Of a stretch of DNA of 45,704 nt, positions 9,381 through 17,190 are shown piece after piece. Below the pieces are notes generated by a model. It did not search any database. It saw only the letters and a list, made by a program, of their open reading frames with translations, and was not told the DNA's origin. The DNA is from UBA6109 sp964506465. GTDB taxonomy: Bacteria; Desulfobacterota; Syntrophia; Syntrophales; UBA6109. Location of the stretch: NCBI GenBank assembly GCA_964506465.1, contig CAZDLM010000016.1:1-45704 (forward strand), written 5' to 3'. The position numbers and the translations under genes were made by a program. How positions within the stretch are numbered: position 1 is the first letter of the stretch; every line of letters starts with the position of its first letter.

Positions 9381-9919
9381 GAAGCCGGACGTCGGAGAAA
9401 CGCTTTCTGGCTGCGACGCGCTCGCGGGCTGCGGCGGCAAGCCGCGCCGTCTGTGTGCTGGCCGCAGGGGCGGCCGTCCTTGCCGCGGTCGCAAGCCACG
9501 CTGCGGAAGCCGGGGGGGCGGCGGCTTCCCCCTCAACTGCCGGGAGCCGTGGCGCATCCGTCGGGGAGATTACGTTCCGCGCCGAGGGCGGTAACCGGGA
9601 AATCGTCTGCATCCGCTTCGACCGCCTCCTGATTCCGGTTGTCTGGAGCATCGAAGGGCGGAAACCCCGGGTGGTGATCGACGCTGATCCCGTTGTGCGG
9701 GCTGCGAAGATACCGGCCACCATGAAGGTGAACGGCAATCTGGTTCGGGCGGTCCGGTGTTATCTGAACGTCAAGAAACAGCGCCTTCGCGTCGTTCTCG
9801 ACATGCATGCCGGGCGGAATTATTATGTGGATCAAACGTTCCGCGAGGCCGACAACCTGTACTGCCTCACGGTAACCGAACAGGCGCCGGCCGCCGAAGA
9901 GTCCAAAGCCGGGCCGTAA
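9377..9919 (+). CDS. Exported AMIN-like domain protein
   Basis: This 180-residue protein starts within the ettA stop (ATGA). The N-terminus is Arg-rich and then Ala/Val-rich (RAVCVLAAGAAVLAAVASHA), giving a signal peptide with likely cleavage after residues 42-43 (SHA-AE). The mature region (about 60-165) carries the alternating beta pattern of an AMIN-type domain (IRFDRLLIPVVWSIEGRKP, PRVVIDADPVVR, QRLRVVLDMHAGRNYYV). AMIN domains usually position proteins in the periplasm at peptidoglycan or secretins (family knowledge). There is no attached amidase or secretin domain here. The link to EttA is positional only. Confidence 0.6.
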   Translation: MRSRTSEKRFLAATRSRAAAASRAVCVLAAGAAVLAAVASHAAEAGGAAASPSTAGSRGASVGEITFRAEGGNREIVCIRFDRLLIPVVWSIEGRKPRVVIDADPVVRAAKIPATMKVNGNLVRAVRCYLNVKKQRLRVVLDMHAGRNYYVDQTFREADNLYCLTVTEQAPAAEESKAGP

Positions 9920-9963
9920 TTTTCCGGGAGAACGCTTGCGCGATCCCGGTCCATGGAGGAATC

Positions 9964-10377
9964 ATGAAAAAAGCCCTTGCAGTCGTCATCGTCCTTTCCT
10001 TTCTCCTGCCTTGTCCTGTCTTCTCCGCTGCGAAGACACCCTTCTTCGGGGCTGCGGATGCGAACGGCGATGGAAAGCTTGGTTTGAAAGAGTTCGAGGA
10101 GAGCGTGATGAAGAACTTCGATAAACTCGACCGGGACCGGAACGGCAGCCTCGACGCTGCGGAAATGTCCGCCATGAAGGGCAAGGACGGAGAGCGTCTT
10201 TTCCGGGCCATGGATGCGAACAAGGACGGGAAGGTCGACCGGGAGGAATTTCAGGCGGAGGCGGCAAAGCGCTTCAAGTTCTGCGACAAGAATCAGGATG
10301 GATTCGTCAGCGTGCCGGAGTACCGGAATCGGAACGCGTCGGTGCTGATGGCGCCTCTCCTGACGGTCTATTACTGA
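9964..10377 (+). CDS. Exported EF-hand calcium-binding protein
   Basis: This is a 137-residue protein with a signal peptide of about 21 residues (MKKALAVVIVLSFLLPCPVF, cleavage near FSA) and four EF-hand loops of the D-x-[DN]-x-[DN]-G type: DANGDGKLGLKE, DRDRNGSLDAAE, DANKDGKVDREE and DKNQDGFVSVPE. All four loops keep the Asp/Asn ligands and the glycine, so Ca2+ binding in the periplasm is plausible. The ATG at 9964 is chosen because it begins the signal peptide and has GGAGG just upstream; in-frame codons extend further 5' but give no sensible N-terminus. No enzymatic domain is attached. It is probably a small periplasmic Ca2+ buffer or sensor. Confidence 0.82.
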   Translation: MKKALAVVIVLSFLLPCPVFSAAKTPFFGAADANGDGKLGLKEFEESVMKNFDKLDRDRNGSLDAAEMSAMKGKDGERLFRAMDANKDGKVDREEFQAEAAKRFKFCDKNQDGFVSVPEYRNRNASVLMAPLLTVYY

Positions 10378-10421
10378 ACCGAAGAACGGGAAATATGCCG
10401 TACTGAAAGAGGAGGATCCCT

Positions 10422-11075
10422 ATGGAAAAAGCGGTGGAGATTTACTGGCAGAGGCATCTTGCGGAATTGAAGAAGACTCTCGAGGAGAACCACTTCGAGG
10501 CCTTCGTCGCCGCCGACGCGAAGGAGGCGGGGAAGATCGTCCTGGAGGAGATCATGCCGAAGCTTGCCCCCAAGAGCGTGGCCTGGGGCGGTTCAGCGAC
10601 GTTCACGGCGACGGGCCTTTACGAAGTCCTGAAGAACCGCAAGGACCTGAAGGTCGTGGATCAGTATCAGAAGAACCTCACGCCTGAACAGAGTATCGAA
10701 ATCCGCCGTCAGGAACTCCTGGTGGATCTGTTCTTTACGGGCGCGAACGCCGTGACGGAGGACGGGCAGCTCGTGAACCTCGACGGCACGGGCAACCGCG
10801 TCGCGGCCCTCACGTTCGGGCCGAAAAATGTCATCGTTCTTGCGGGTCGGAACAAGGTGATGCCGGATCTGGAATCGGCGATGGTGCGGGTCAAGAATTT
10901 CGCGGCGCCCGCCAACGCAATTCGTCTTGAGAAGCAGACACCGTGCGCCAAGACGGCCTACTGCGAGGACTGCAGCGGCCCCGGCCGGATATGCAATACC
11001 TGGACGATCACGGAGAAATCCAACCCCAAGGGGCGGATCAAGGTGATCCTCATCAACGAAGATCTGGGGCTGTAG
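10422..11075 (+). CDS. LUD-domain protein (LutC/YkgG-like)
   Basis: This 217-residue LUD-domain protein belongs to a family named for lactate-utilisation subunits LutB/LutC. Visible hallmarks are GGSATFTATGLYEVLKNR, the DLFFTGANAVTEDGQLVNLDG segment (about 105-125) and the Cys-rich tail with PCAKTAYCEDC and RIC (about 173-192), which is common in stand-alone LUD proteins of anaerobes. No lutA or lutB lies beside it, so lactate oxidation cannot be claimed. AGAGGAGG precedes the ATG. A strong terminator follows at 11102-11135, ending this transcription unit. Confidence 0.85.
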   Translation: MEKAVEIYWQRHLAELKKTLEENHFEAFVAADAKEAGKIVLEEIMPKLAPKSVAWGGSATFTATGLYEVLKNRKDLKVVDQYQKNLTPEQSIEIRRQELLVDLFFTGANAVTEDGQLVNLDGTGNRVAALTFGPKNVIVLAGRNKVMPDLESAMVRVKNFAAPANAIRLEKQTPCAKTAYCEDCSGPGRICNTWTITEKSNPKGRIKVILINEDLGL

Positions 11076-11101
11076 AAAAAACGGCGGGAGGCGAAGCAGA
11101 A

Positions 11102-11135
11102 GCGGGAGGGGCGACACGCCCCTCCCGCTTTTTTT
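11102..11135 (+). terminator. Rho-independent terminator after the LUD gene
   Basis: A perfect 12-bp GC stem (11102-11113 with 11117-11128) and a 3-nt loop are followed by seven T residues (11129-11135). It ends the plus-strand unit just before the convergent acyl-CoA synthetase gene (stop at 11154). The minus strand has no T-tract next to the stem, so it should act mainly in the plus direction. Confidence 0.93.
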
Positions 11136-11153
11136 CATCCGTCGGCAAACGGA

Positions 11154-13310
11154 TCAGTTTTCCTTTCCGTTCGCCTTGAGGATCATGCGGCAGTCGGCCA
11201 CGGTGGCGCCTTTCCCTTCGGGATGGACGAGAAGGGGGTTGATGTCCAGTTCGGCGATCTCCGGATGGTTCACGACAAGACTGGACAGGCGGATGAGCAG
11301 CTTTTCCACCTCCTCGACGTCCGCCTTGGGCCTGCCGCGGAATCCCGTGAAGAGCTTGTATCCCTTGATGGCGCGGATCATCCGCACCGCATCGTTGCGG
11401 CACAGCGGCGCCAGGCCGAAGATCACGTCCTTGAACAGCTCGACAAAGATGCCTCCCAGTCCGAACATGATCAGCGGCCCGAGCGGCGTGCGGTTCATGC
11501 CCAGAATCACCTCTTCACCGGAGGGCGCCATCCTCTGGACCAGCACTCCCTCGAGGGTTGCTTTCGGATCGTACTTCTTTGCGTTATCGATAATCTTCCG
11601 GAAGGCCGTCTTCGCTTCGTCTTCGGTCTTTACGCCCACCACAACCCCGCCCGCATCCGATTTGTGCAGGATCTGCGGAGAGACGATCTTCATGACCACG
11701 GGAAAACCCATCCCGGCGGCGATTTCCGCTGCGGCCTTGGCGTCTTTCGCCAGCTCCGTCGGGAGAACGTTGAAGCCGTAGGCTTTCAGGAGTTTCAGAC
11801 CGTCCAGTTCGCCGAGCCTTGTCCTGTCCGCCGCCAGACATCCGGCGATCAGCGCCGCCGCCTGTTCCTTGTCCTGCTTGAACTTGAATTCGGGAAGCCG
11901 GTCGCGATTCACCCACTTGGAAAATTTGTACAGGGAGGCGAAGGACTTGGCGGCATTCTCGGGAAACTTGTATACGGGGTAGCCGTTGTTCTGGAGATAT
12001 TTCACCCCCGCAGAGACGTCGACGATTCCCATGAAGCTGCACAGGATCGGTTTCGGGGAACGCCGCGCCACGCGGACGACGGCCTCCGCCGTTCCAAGGG
12101 CGTTGGTCATTGACTGCGGCGTCAGGATTACCAGGGCGCCGTCGACCCCCTCGTCCTTGATGACCGCCTGCAGGGCGCTTTCGTAACGGTCGGACGGCGC
12201 ATCGCCGATCACGTCCACGGGGTTGTGGAGGTTGGCGGTGGCGGGCAGGCTGTTCGCCAACTCCTCGATCGTTTCCTTCTGAAAAGAGGCGAGGGTCAAG
12301 TCGGACGAAATTGTCATATCCGTCGCAAGGATGCCCGGTCCCCCGGCGTTGGTGATGATCGCCACACGGTTGCCGTTCGGGAGTTTGCGCCTCGTCTTGC
12401 CCAGTTTGCTTTCGTGTTTGTATGTGAAGGCGTTCGCGTAGTCGAATAGTTCGTCGATGGAATCGGCGCGGATGATGCCGGCCTGGCGGAAGATGGCCTC
12501 GTAGACCGCCTCGGAACCCGCGAGAGCACCCGTGTGCGAAGCGGCGGCGCGCGCTCCGGCGCTTGTCCGGCCGGACTTGATAACGAGCACCGGCGTCGGC
12601 CGGCTGCCGGAGGTGATTTCCTTGACGGCGTCGACGAACTCGATTCCCTTGCGCAGCTCTTCGACATACATGACGATGACCGCCGTTTCCGGGTCATCGT
12701 GGAGATACCGGAGCAGGTCGAGCTCATCTACGTCCGCCTTGTTGCCGATCGAGATAAACTTCGAGAAACCGAAGTCGCGGTCGGCGGCGAAATCGAGGAC
12801 CGCAGCGCAGAGGGCGCCGCTCTGGGAGATGAAGGAGATGTTTCCACAGGCGGGCATACGCTGCGAAAAACTCGCATTCATGCTCACGCCGGGCAGGGGG
12901 TTGATGACGCCCAGGCAGTTTGGGCCGATGACGCGGACGCCCGCCTCTCGGCACATGGCGATCATGCGGTTTTCGATCTCCAGGCCTTCCTTCCCGACTT
13001 CACGGAAACCGGCGGAGACCACGACGATTCCCTTCACGCCCTTGGCGATCGATTCCTCCACGGCAGTGAGGGCCGCTTTCGGAGGTACGATGACGATGGA
13101 CAAATCGATCTTGTCGGGGATCTCCTTGACGTCGGCAAAGGTCTTGACGCTGAGGACGGATTTCGCCTTCGGGTTCACGGGATAGATCGTCCCCTTGTAG
13201 CCGCCCTTGAGGATGTTGGCGAAGATATCGTGCCCGACCTTTCCAGGTGAATTGGAGGCGCCGATGACCGCTATGGACGATGGCGAAAAAATGGCATCTA
13301 GTGAATTCAT
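11154..13310 (-). CDS. ADP-forming acyl-CoA synthetase (fused alpha-beta subunits)
   Basis: This 718-residue NDP-forming acyl-CoA synthetase interconverts acyl-CoA + ADP + Pi and acid + CoA + ATP, giving substrate-level ATP in fermentative and syntrophic anaerobes (family knowledge). Order: CoA-binding Rossmann domain (IAVIGASNSPGKVGHDIFAN, 13-32), succinyl-CoA-ligase-like domains (GPNCLGVINP near 129; the phospho-His in ASHTGALAG, His259), and a C-terminal ATP-grasp beta part (about 490-715; PVVMKIVSPQILHKSDAGG; AELDINPLLV). The ATG at 13310 is preferred over in-frame codons up to 13424 because it starts the conserved domain and has AAAGGGA upstream. A near-consensus promoter lies at 13413-13442. 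Substrate (acetate or a longer or aromatic acid) cannot be read from the sequence. Confidence 0.92.
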   Translation of the reverse strand: MNSLDAIFSPSSIAVIGASNSPGKVGHDIFANILKGGYKGTIYPVNPKAKSVLSVKTFADVKEIPDKIDLSIVIVPPKAALTAVEESIAKGVKGIVVVSAGFREVGKEGLEIENRMIAMCREAGVRVIGPNCLGVINPLPGVSMNASFSQRMPACGNISFISQSGALCAAVLDFAADRDFGFSKFISIGNKADVDELDLLRYLHDDPETAVIVMYVEELRKGIEFVDAVKEITSGSRPTPVLVIKSGRTSAGARAAASHTGALAGSEAVYEAIFRQAGIIRADSIDELFDYANAFTYKHESKLGKTRRKLPNGNRVAIITNAGGPGILATDMTISSDLTLASFQKETIEELANSLPATANLHNPVDVIGDAPSDRYESALQAVIKDEGVDGALVILTPQSMTNALGTAEAVVRVARRSPKPILCSFMGIVDVSAGVKYLQNNGYPVYKFPENAAKSFASLYKFSKWVNRDRLPEFKFKQDKEQAAALIAGCLAADRTRLGELDGLKLLKAYGFNVLPTELAKDAKAAAEIAAGMGFPVVMKIVSPQILHKSDAGGVVVGVKTEDEAKTAFRKIIDNAKKYDPKATLEGVLVQRMAPSGEEVILGMNRTPLGPLIMFGLGGIFVELFKDVIFGLAPLCRNDAVRMIRAIKGYKLFTGFRGRPKADVEEVEKLLIRLSSLVVNHPEIAELDINPLLVHPEGKGATVADCRMILKANGKEN

Positions 13311-13412
13311 GGTCTTGTTCCCTTTCCTTTTCTTGCACGGAGATAAAATAAAACGCCCTCGCGAACCCGCCTGTGCACGCGGACCCGGAGGGCTTCCTCT
13401 CTTGTGGGGTGC

Positions 13413-13442
13413 ATTATGCCGCAAACGTCATGTGACTGTCAA
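13413..13442 (-). promoter_or_regulatory. Sigma-70-type promoter for the acyl-CoA synthetase gene
   Basis: On the minus strand TTGACA (13442-13437) and CATAAT (13418-13413) are separated by 18 bp. The transcript would carry a leader of about 95 nt. That leader contains a GCCCTC/GAGGGC outer stem (13393-13388 with 13360-13355) followed by GTTTTATTTTA, a weak terminator-like arrangement that might attenuate expression. The rest of the 13311-13691 gap shows no gene. Confidence 0.7.
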
Positions 13443-13643
13443 GGAGAAAGGTTTCGCGGGGTGATGTATCCGATCTCGTGTCAGGGATAGAGGAAGGGGT
13501 ATCTCCCGGTTTGCGAAGACCGATGCCGGTGCCCCCGTGCCCGGTCGGATGGAAACGGCAAAATGCGGCGTCACGCCAGTCGGCATAGTCATGATAAGTC
13601 CATGAGAGTCATTTTTTGTCATTATTAGTTATAATTGTCTTGC

Positions 13644-13658
13644 AAAAAGTAACTTTTT
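13644..13658. promoter_or_regulatory. Palindrome upstream of the tungstate-locus regulator
   Basis: A perfect inverted repeat, AAAAAGT-A-ACTTTTT, lies in an AT-rich stretch 34 bp before the regulator start, between it and the divergent acyl-CoA synthetase promoter. It could be an operator for the adjacent HTH protein, but a single copy proves nothing. Confidence 0.35.
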
Positions 13659-13691
13659 TGTCTTAGAATCCCCGCTTTCGGAGGATGGCCA

Positions 13692-14609
13692 GTGGCACGG
13701 GATCTGATGAGTACGAAAGAAGTGGCTGAGTATCTGGGCATCAACGACAAGCAGGTATACGCGCTGATCAAGCAGCAACGAATCCCGGCTTCAAAAGCAA
13801 CGGGGAAATGGGTGTTTCCGCGCAGATTGATCGATGAGTGGATCGAGGGAGATGCGCAGGCCGGTCTGAAGGAGGCCAGGCGCAAGAGCCGGAAGATGGA
13901 AGGGGCTCTGTTGGCGGCCGGAAGCAACGACCCTGTGCTGGATATGCTCTACGGCGGACTTCGCAGGCAATATCCGGAATTTTACGTGTTTTCGGCCAAT
14001 ATCGGCAGCACCGCCGGCCTTCTGGCGCTGGAAAAAGGTTTTACCGATATCGCCTGGTCCCATCTGCTCGATCCCGAAACCGGAGAGTACAACATCCCCT
14101 ATTTGGAAAAGCTCATTCCCAGCATCAACGCGGTGGTCGTCAATCTCTTCCACCGGGAACTGGGTTTTGTCGTTGCCAAAGGCAATCCGCTGGGCCTTGC
14201 CGGGTTCGAGGACCTGATGCGCGATGACGTCCGCTTCATCAACCGCCAGAAAGGTTCCGGCACGCGCCTGCTGCTGGATTATCACCTGGAAAAGGCCGGC
14301 CTTCAGCAGGAGCGGATCACGGGCTATGAGAACGAGGTGCTCACCCACGCCGAGATCGGTTTGTCAATCCTCTCCGGCGAGGCCGACGTGGGGATCGCGA
14401 CGGCAGCGGTTTCGGCGTTGTTCGGCCTCGGCTTCATTCCGATCGTCCGCGAACGGTTTGACATGATCTGCGACCAGTCGGTGTTTTTTCAGAGAGGGGT
14501 TCAATCGCTTATCGGAGTCCTCAGCGGAGATCTGTTCCGCAGCCGGTTCTCGGATCTGAAAGGCTACGACTTCAAGAGCGCCGGTCGGATCCTCTTCGCA
14601 AAATCGTAG
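13692..14609 (+). CDS. HTH/periplasmic-binding-fold transcriptional regulator, likely oxyanion sensor
   Basis: This 305-residue one-component regulator has an excisionase-type winged helix (MSTKEVAEYLGINDKQVYAL, about 6-55) and a PBP-like ligand domain (about 75-300) of the kind found in ModE/TupA-related regulators. The ligand domain resembles the substrate-binding proteins encoded next to it: VVVNLFHRELGFVVAKGNP and FINRQKGSGTRLLLDY parallel the TupA NDFVIVGPAKDP and SRGDKSGTH segments. This makes a cytoplasmic tungstate or molybdate sensor the best guess. The GTG at 13692 is favoured by GGAGG 8 nt upstream; ATG at 13707 is an alternative. The gap to tupA is about 110 bp. Confidence 0.82.
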   Translation: MARDLMSTKEVAEYLGINDKQVYALIKQQRIPASKATGKWVFPRRLIDEWIEGDAQAGLKEARRKSRKMEGALLAAGSNDPVLDMLYGGLRRQYPEFYVFSANIGSTAGLLALEKGFTDIAWSHLLDPETGEYNIPYLEKLIPSINAVVVNLFHRELGFVVAKGNPLGLAGFEDLMRDDVRFINRQKGSGTRLLLDYHLEKAGLQQERITGYENEVLTHAEIGLSILSGEADVGIATAAVSALFGLGFIPIVRERFDMICDQSVFFQRGVQSLIGVLSGDLFRSRFSDLKGYDFKSAGRILFAKS

Positions 14610-14720
14610 AGGATCCCGGGACGAGAGGGGAACGATCCATGACGATTTCGTCGACCCTTGGGACGGCATCGAAATGGCATCCGCAGATCGATTAAAAATG
14701 AAACGGTAAAGGAGAGAAAG

Positions 14721-15593
14721 ATGATGAAGAGATTTTGGATTTTTGCATTGCTGGCACTGTTTATTTTCCCGGCCTGCAGCACCATGAACGTTGCCGGGCC
14801 GCCTCAGGACAACCAGTTTGTTCTCCTGGCCAGCACAATCGGGCCGATCGACGCCGGCATCGTCGGGGCGTTGGAGGCAGGGTTCGAGAAGGAGACGGGA
14901 ATCCGGGTGCGTCACGTGGGCGCGGGAACGGGCGCCGCCCTGAAGATGGCGGAAAAGGGGCAGTTCGACTTGGTCCTGGCGCACGCCAAGTCCCTGGAGG
15001 AGAAGTTCGTGCAGGGCGGTTTCGGGACCGAGCGGATCCCGCTCATGTACAACGACTTTGTCATCGTCGGGCCGGCAAAAGATCCGGCTGGGGTCCGAGG
15101 GATGAAGACGGCCGCCCAGGCGCTTCGGACGATCGCCGCCAAGAAGGCGAGCTTCATCAGCCGGGGTGACAAGTCCGGCACGCACGTTGCGGAAATGGAG
15201 CTCTGGAAGGGAGTCGGCATCAAACCGTCCGGGTCCTGGTATGTCGTTTACGAGAAAGGGGCGAGCGGAAACGGGCCGACCCTGCGCTACACGAGCGAGA
15301 AACAGGTCTACACGGTCATCGACCGGGCGACCTACCTTGCCCTGAAAAAAGAAATCAAGCTGGACATCCTCGTCGAAAAGGACGAGGCGATGCTGAACTT
15401 CATGTCCTTGATCCCGGTCAACTCGGCGAAATTTCCCCGGGTGAACCGGGAGGGGGCGATGAAGTTCATCGGCTGGATGACCGCCGCGGACAAGGGGCAG
15501 ATCGTCATCCGCGACTTTGGGAAAGACAAGTACGGCGAGCCCATGTTCTTCCCCAACTCGCGGGAGTGGCATCAGACGCAGAAAAGCAAATAG
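14721..15593 (+). CDS. TupA-like oxyanion-binding lipoprotein with divergent binding motif
   Basis: This 290-residue substrate-binding protein has a lipoprotein signal (MMKRFWIFALLALFIFPAC, lipobox FPAC with Cys at 19), so it should be tethered to a membrane. It is a tandem paralogue of the next gene and keeps the general TupA layout (FVIVGPAKDP, ISRGDKSGTH, YTVIDRATYLALK, ILVEKDEAMLNFM). However, the ligand-binding start of TupA, TTTSTQDSG, is ASTIGPIDAG here, and the second loop is VGAGTGAAL rather than VGSGQAMAM. The ligand may therefore be a different anion or bound with different affinity. The ATG at 14721 has GGAGA upstream and begins the signal peptide. A recent duplication looks unlikely given the divergence. 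Confidence 0.8.
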   Translation: MMKRFWIFALLALFIFPACSTMNVAGPPQDNQFVLLASTIGPIDAGIVGALEAGFEKETGIRVRHVGAGTGAALKMAEKGQFDLVLAHAKSLEEKFVQGGFGTERIPLMYNDFVIVGPAKDPAGVRGMKTAAQALRTIAAKKASFISRGDKSGTHVAEMELWKGVGIKPSGSWYVVYEKGASGNGPTLRYTSEKQVYTVIDRATYLALKKEIKLDILVEKDEAMLNFMSLIPVNSAKFPRVNREGAMKFIGWMTAADKGQIVIRDFGKDKYGEPMFFPNSREWHQTQKSK

Positions 15594-15626
15594 CAGTTGC
15601 AGGAAATACCGAAAGGAGTCGGCATT

Positions 15627-16490
15627 ATGAATCGAAGAATACAGTGGAAGCATTGGTTGTGGATCGCCGCGGCCCTGATCGCGTTTTCGGCGGCTTTCTC
15701 GCCCGCCCTGGCGGCGGCGCCGAAGACCTTGATTCTCGCAACGACGACGAGCACGCAGGATTCGGGGCTGCTGGATGTGCTCATCCCGATTTTTGAAAAG
15801 CAGACCGGCTATTTCATGAAGACGATCGCCGTGGGTTCCGGCCAGGCCATGGCCATGGGGCAGAAGGGCGAGGCCGACGTCCTGCTCGTCCATTCTCCGG
15901 CGGCGGAGAAAAAGTTCGTCGACGAAGGCTACGGCATCAACCGGCGGCTCGTCATGCACAACGATTTCATTATCCTCGGACCTCCCCAGGATCCGGCGAA
16001 AATCAAGGGCATGAAATCTGCCCGCGAGGCCTTCAAGAAGATCGCCGATGCGGGCGCCCTCTTCATGTCGCGGGGGGACAACTCCGGGACGCACGCCAAG
16101 GAAATGGGGATTTGGAAAGCAGCGGGCTTGAAGGTCGAGGGGCAGAAGTGGTATCAGCAGACGGGCCTCGGCATGGGGCAGACCCTGAACGTCGCCGCGG
16201 AGAAGAAAGGCTATCTGCTTGCCGACCGCGGGACCTATCTGGCCATGAAAAAGAACTTGGGCCTCGACATCCTGGTCGAGGGGGACGGGATTCTCCTGAA
16301 TATCTACCACGTCATCGAAGTCAACCCGGCCAAGTGGCCCAAGGTGAACAAAGAAGGCGCAAAGGCCTTTGCGGACTTCATGGTCGCCAAGGATACGCAG
16401 GCGATCATCAAGACCTTCGGCATAGAGAAGTTCGGATCGCCGCTCTTCTTCCCTGATGCGGGCAAGAAGGTGGAGGACCTGGGGAAGTAA
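15627..16490 (+). CDS. tupA: Tungstate ABC transporter substrate-binding protein TupA
   Basis: This 287-residue periplasmic binding protein has a classical signal peptide (LWIAAALIAFSAAFSPALAA, cleavage near residue 33). The mature N-terminus carries the TupA signature ILATTTSTQDSGLLDVLIP, whose Thr/Ser residues coordinate tungstate in characterised TupA proteins. VGSGQAMAM, MSRGDNSGTH and YLLADRGTYLAMK complete the family pattern. The ATG at 15627 has AAGGAG upstream. The permease gene starts 1 bp after its stop. Tungstate would serve tungsto-enzymes such as formate dehydrogenase or aldehyde oxidoreductase, none of which is in the window. Confidence 0.93.
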   Translation: MNRRIQWKHWLWIAAALIAFSAAFSPALAAAPKTLILATTTSTQDSGLLDVLIPIFEKQTGYFMKTIAVGSGQAMAMGQKGEADVLLVHSPAAEKKFVDEGYGINRRLVMHNDFIILGPPQDPAKIKGMKSAREAFKKIADAGALFMSRGDNSGTHAKEMGIWKAAGLKVEGQKWYQQTGLGMGQTLNVAAEKKGYLLADRGTYLAMKKNLGLDILVEGDGILLNIYHVIEVNPAKWPKVNKEGAKAFADFMVAKDTQAIIKTFGIEKFGSPLFFPDAGKKVEDLGK

Positions 16491-16491
16491 C

Positions 16492-17190
16492 ATGGACCTG
16501 ATCCTGGAAGGCATCCAAAAAGCCTTTCATCTTCTTTTCACCGCCGATGCGGAAGTTTTCGGCATCACGCTGCTGTCCCTGTACATCTCGGGGGCGGCAA
16601 CGCTGATCAGCCTCGCCATCGGCATCGCTACGGGCACGGCGGTGGCCCTGACCTCGTTTCCGGGCCGCCGCCTTGTCGTAAGTCTCATCAATACGGGTAT
16701 GGGCCTGCCGCCAGTTGTGGTCGGGCTTTTCGTCACGATCTTCCTGTGGCGCAACGGGCCTCTCGGCTTCCTGGAGATCCTCTACACGCCGACGGCTATG
16801 ATCCTCGCCCAGGCCGTGATCGCGACCCCGATCGTTACGGGCATCAGCCTCGCCGCCATTCAGCAGCTTCCTCCCAAGATGCGTCTTCAGATCCGGGCGC
16901 TCGGTGCAACGCGCCTCCAGATGCTCTTCCTTCTCATGCGGGAAGCGAAGCTGCCTCTTCTCGCGGCGGTCATGGCGGGCTTCGGGGGCGTCATCTCCGA
17001 AGTCGGCGCGTCGATCATGGTCGGCGGAAACGTCAAGGGGTACTCCCGGGTGCTGACGACGGCCACTGTCATGGAGACGAGCCGCGGCAATTTCGATATC
17101 GCCATTGCCCTGAGCATCATCCTGCTTCTCATCGCCTATCTCATCAACCTCATCCTGACGTCCATTCAGCAGCGGCAGAGGCCCCGATGA
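16492..17190 (+). CDS. tupB: Tungstate ABC transporter permease TupB
   Basis: This 232-residue inner-membrane permease has about five hydrophobic helices (for example ITLLSLYISGAATLISLAIG, then GLPPVVVGLFVTIFL, and SIILLLIAYLINLIL at the end). The EAA-type loop that contacts the ATPase is around residues 165-190 (REAKLPLLAAVMAGFGGVIS). ISEVGASIMVGGNVKGYSR is typical of TupB/WtpB-like permeases. The ATG at 16492 follows the tupA stop by 1 bp, and its own stop overlaps the tupC start (ATGA). Confidence 0.93.
   Translation: MDLILEGIQKAFHLLFTADAEVFGITLLSLYISGAATLISLAIGIATGTAVALTSFPGRRLVVSLINTGMGLPPVVVGLFVTIFLWRNGPLGFLEILYTPTAMILAQAVIATPIVTGISLAAIQQLPPKMRLQIRALGATRLQMLFLLMREAKLPLLAAVMAGFGGVISEVGASIMVGGNVKGYSRVLTTATVMETSRGNFDIAIALSIILLLIAYLINLILTSIQQRQRPR

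Noticed and set aside
9757..9963. Upstream in-frame extension of the EF-hand gene
   Set aside because: It overlaps the AMIN-like gene, and the signal peptide with its ribosome-binding site begins at 9964.
14610..14720. Possible molybdenum/tungsten-cofactor riboswitch before tupA
   Set aside because: I could not find the expected hairpins with GNRA loops; the stretch is short and shows no terminator or masked ribosome-binding site.
14364..16514. Long minus-strand open frame of about 716 codons opposite the tupA genes
   Set aside because: It is antisense to two clear binding-protein genes, has His/Arg/Asp-rich composition without domains, and arises from GC-rich codon bias.
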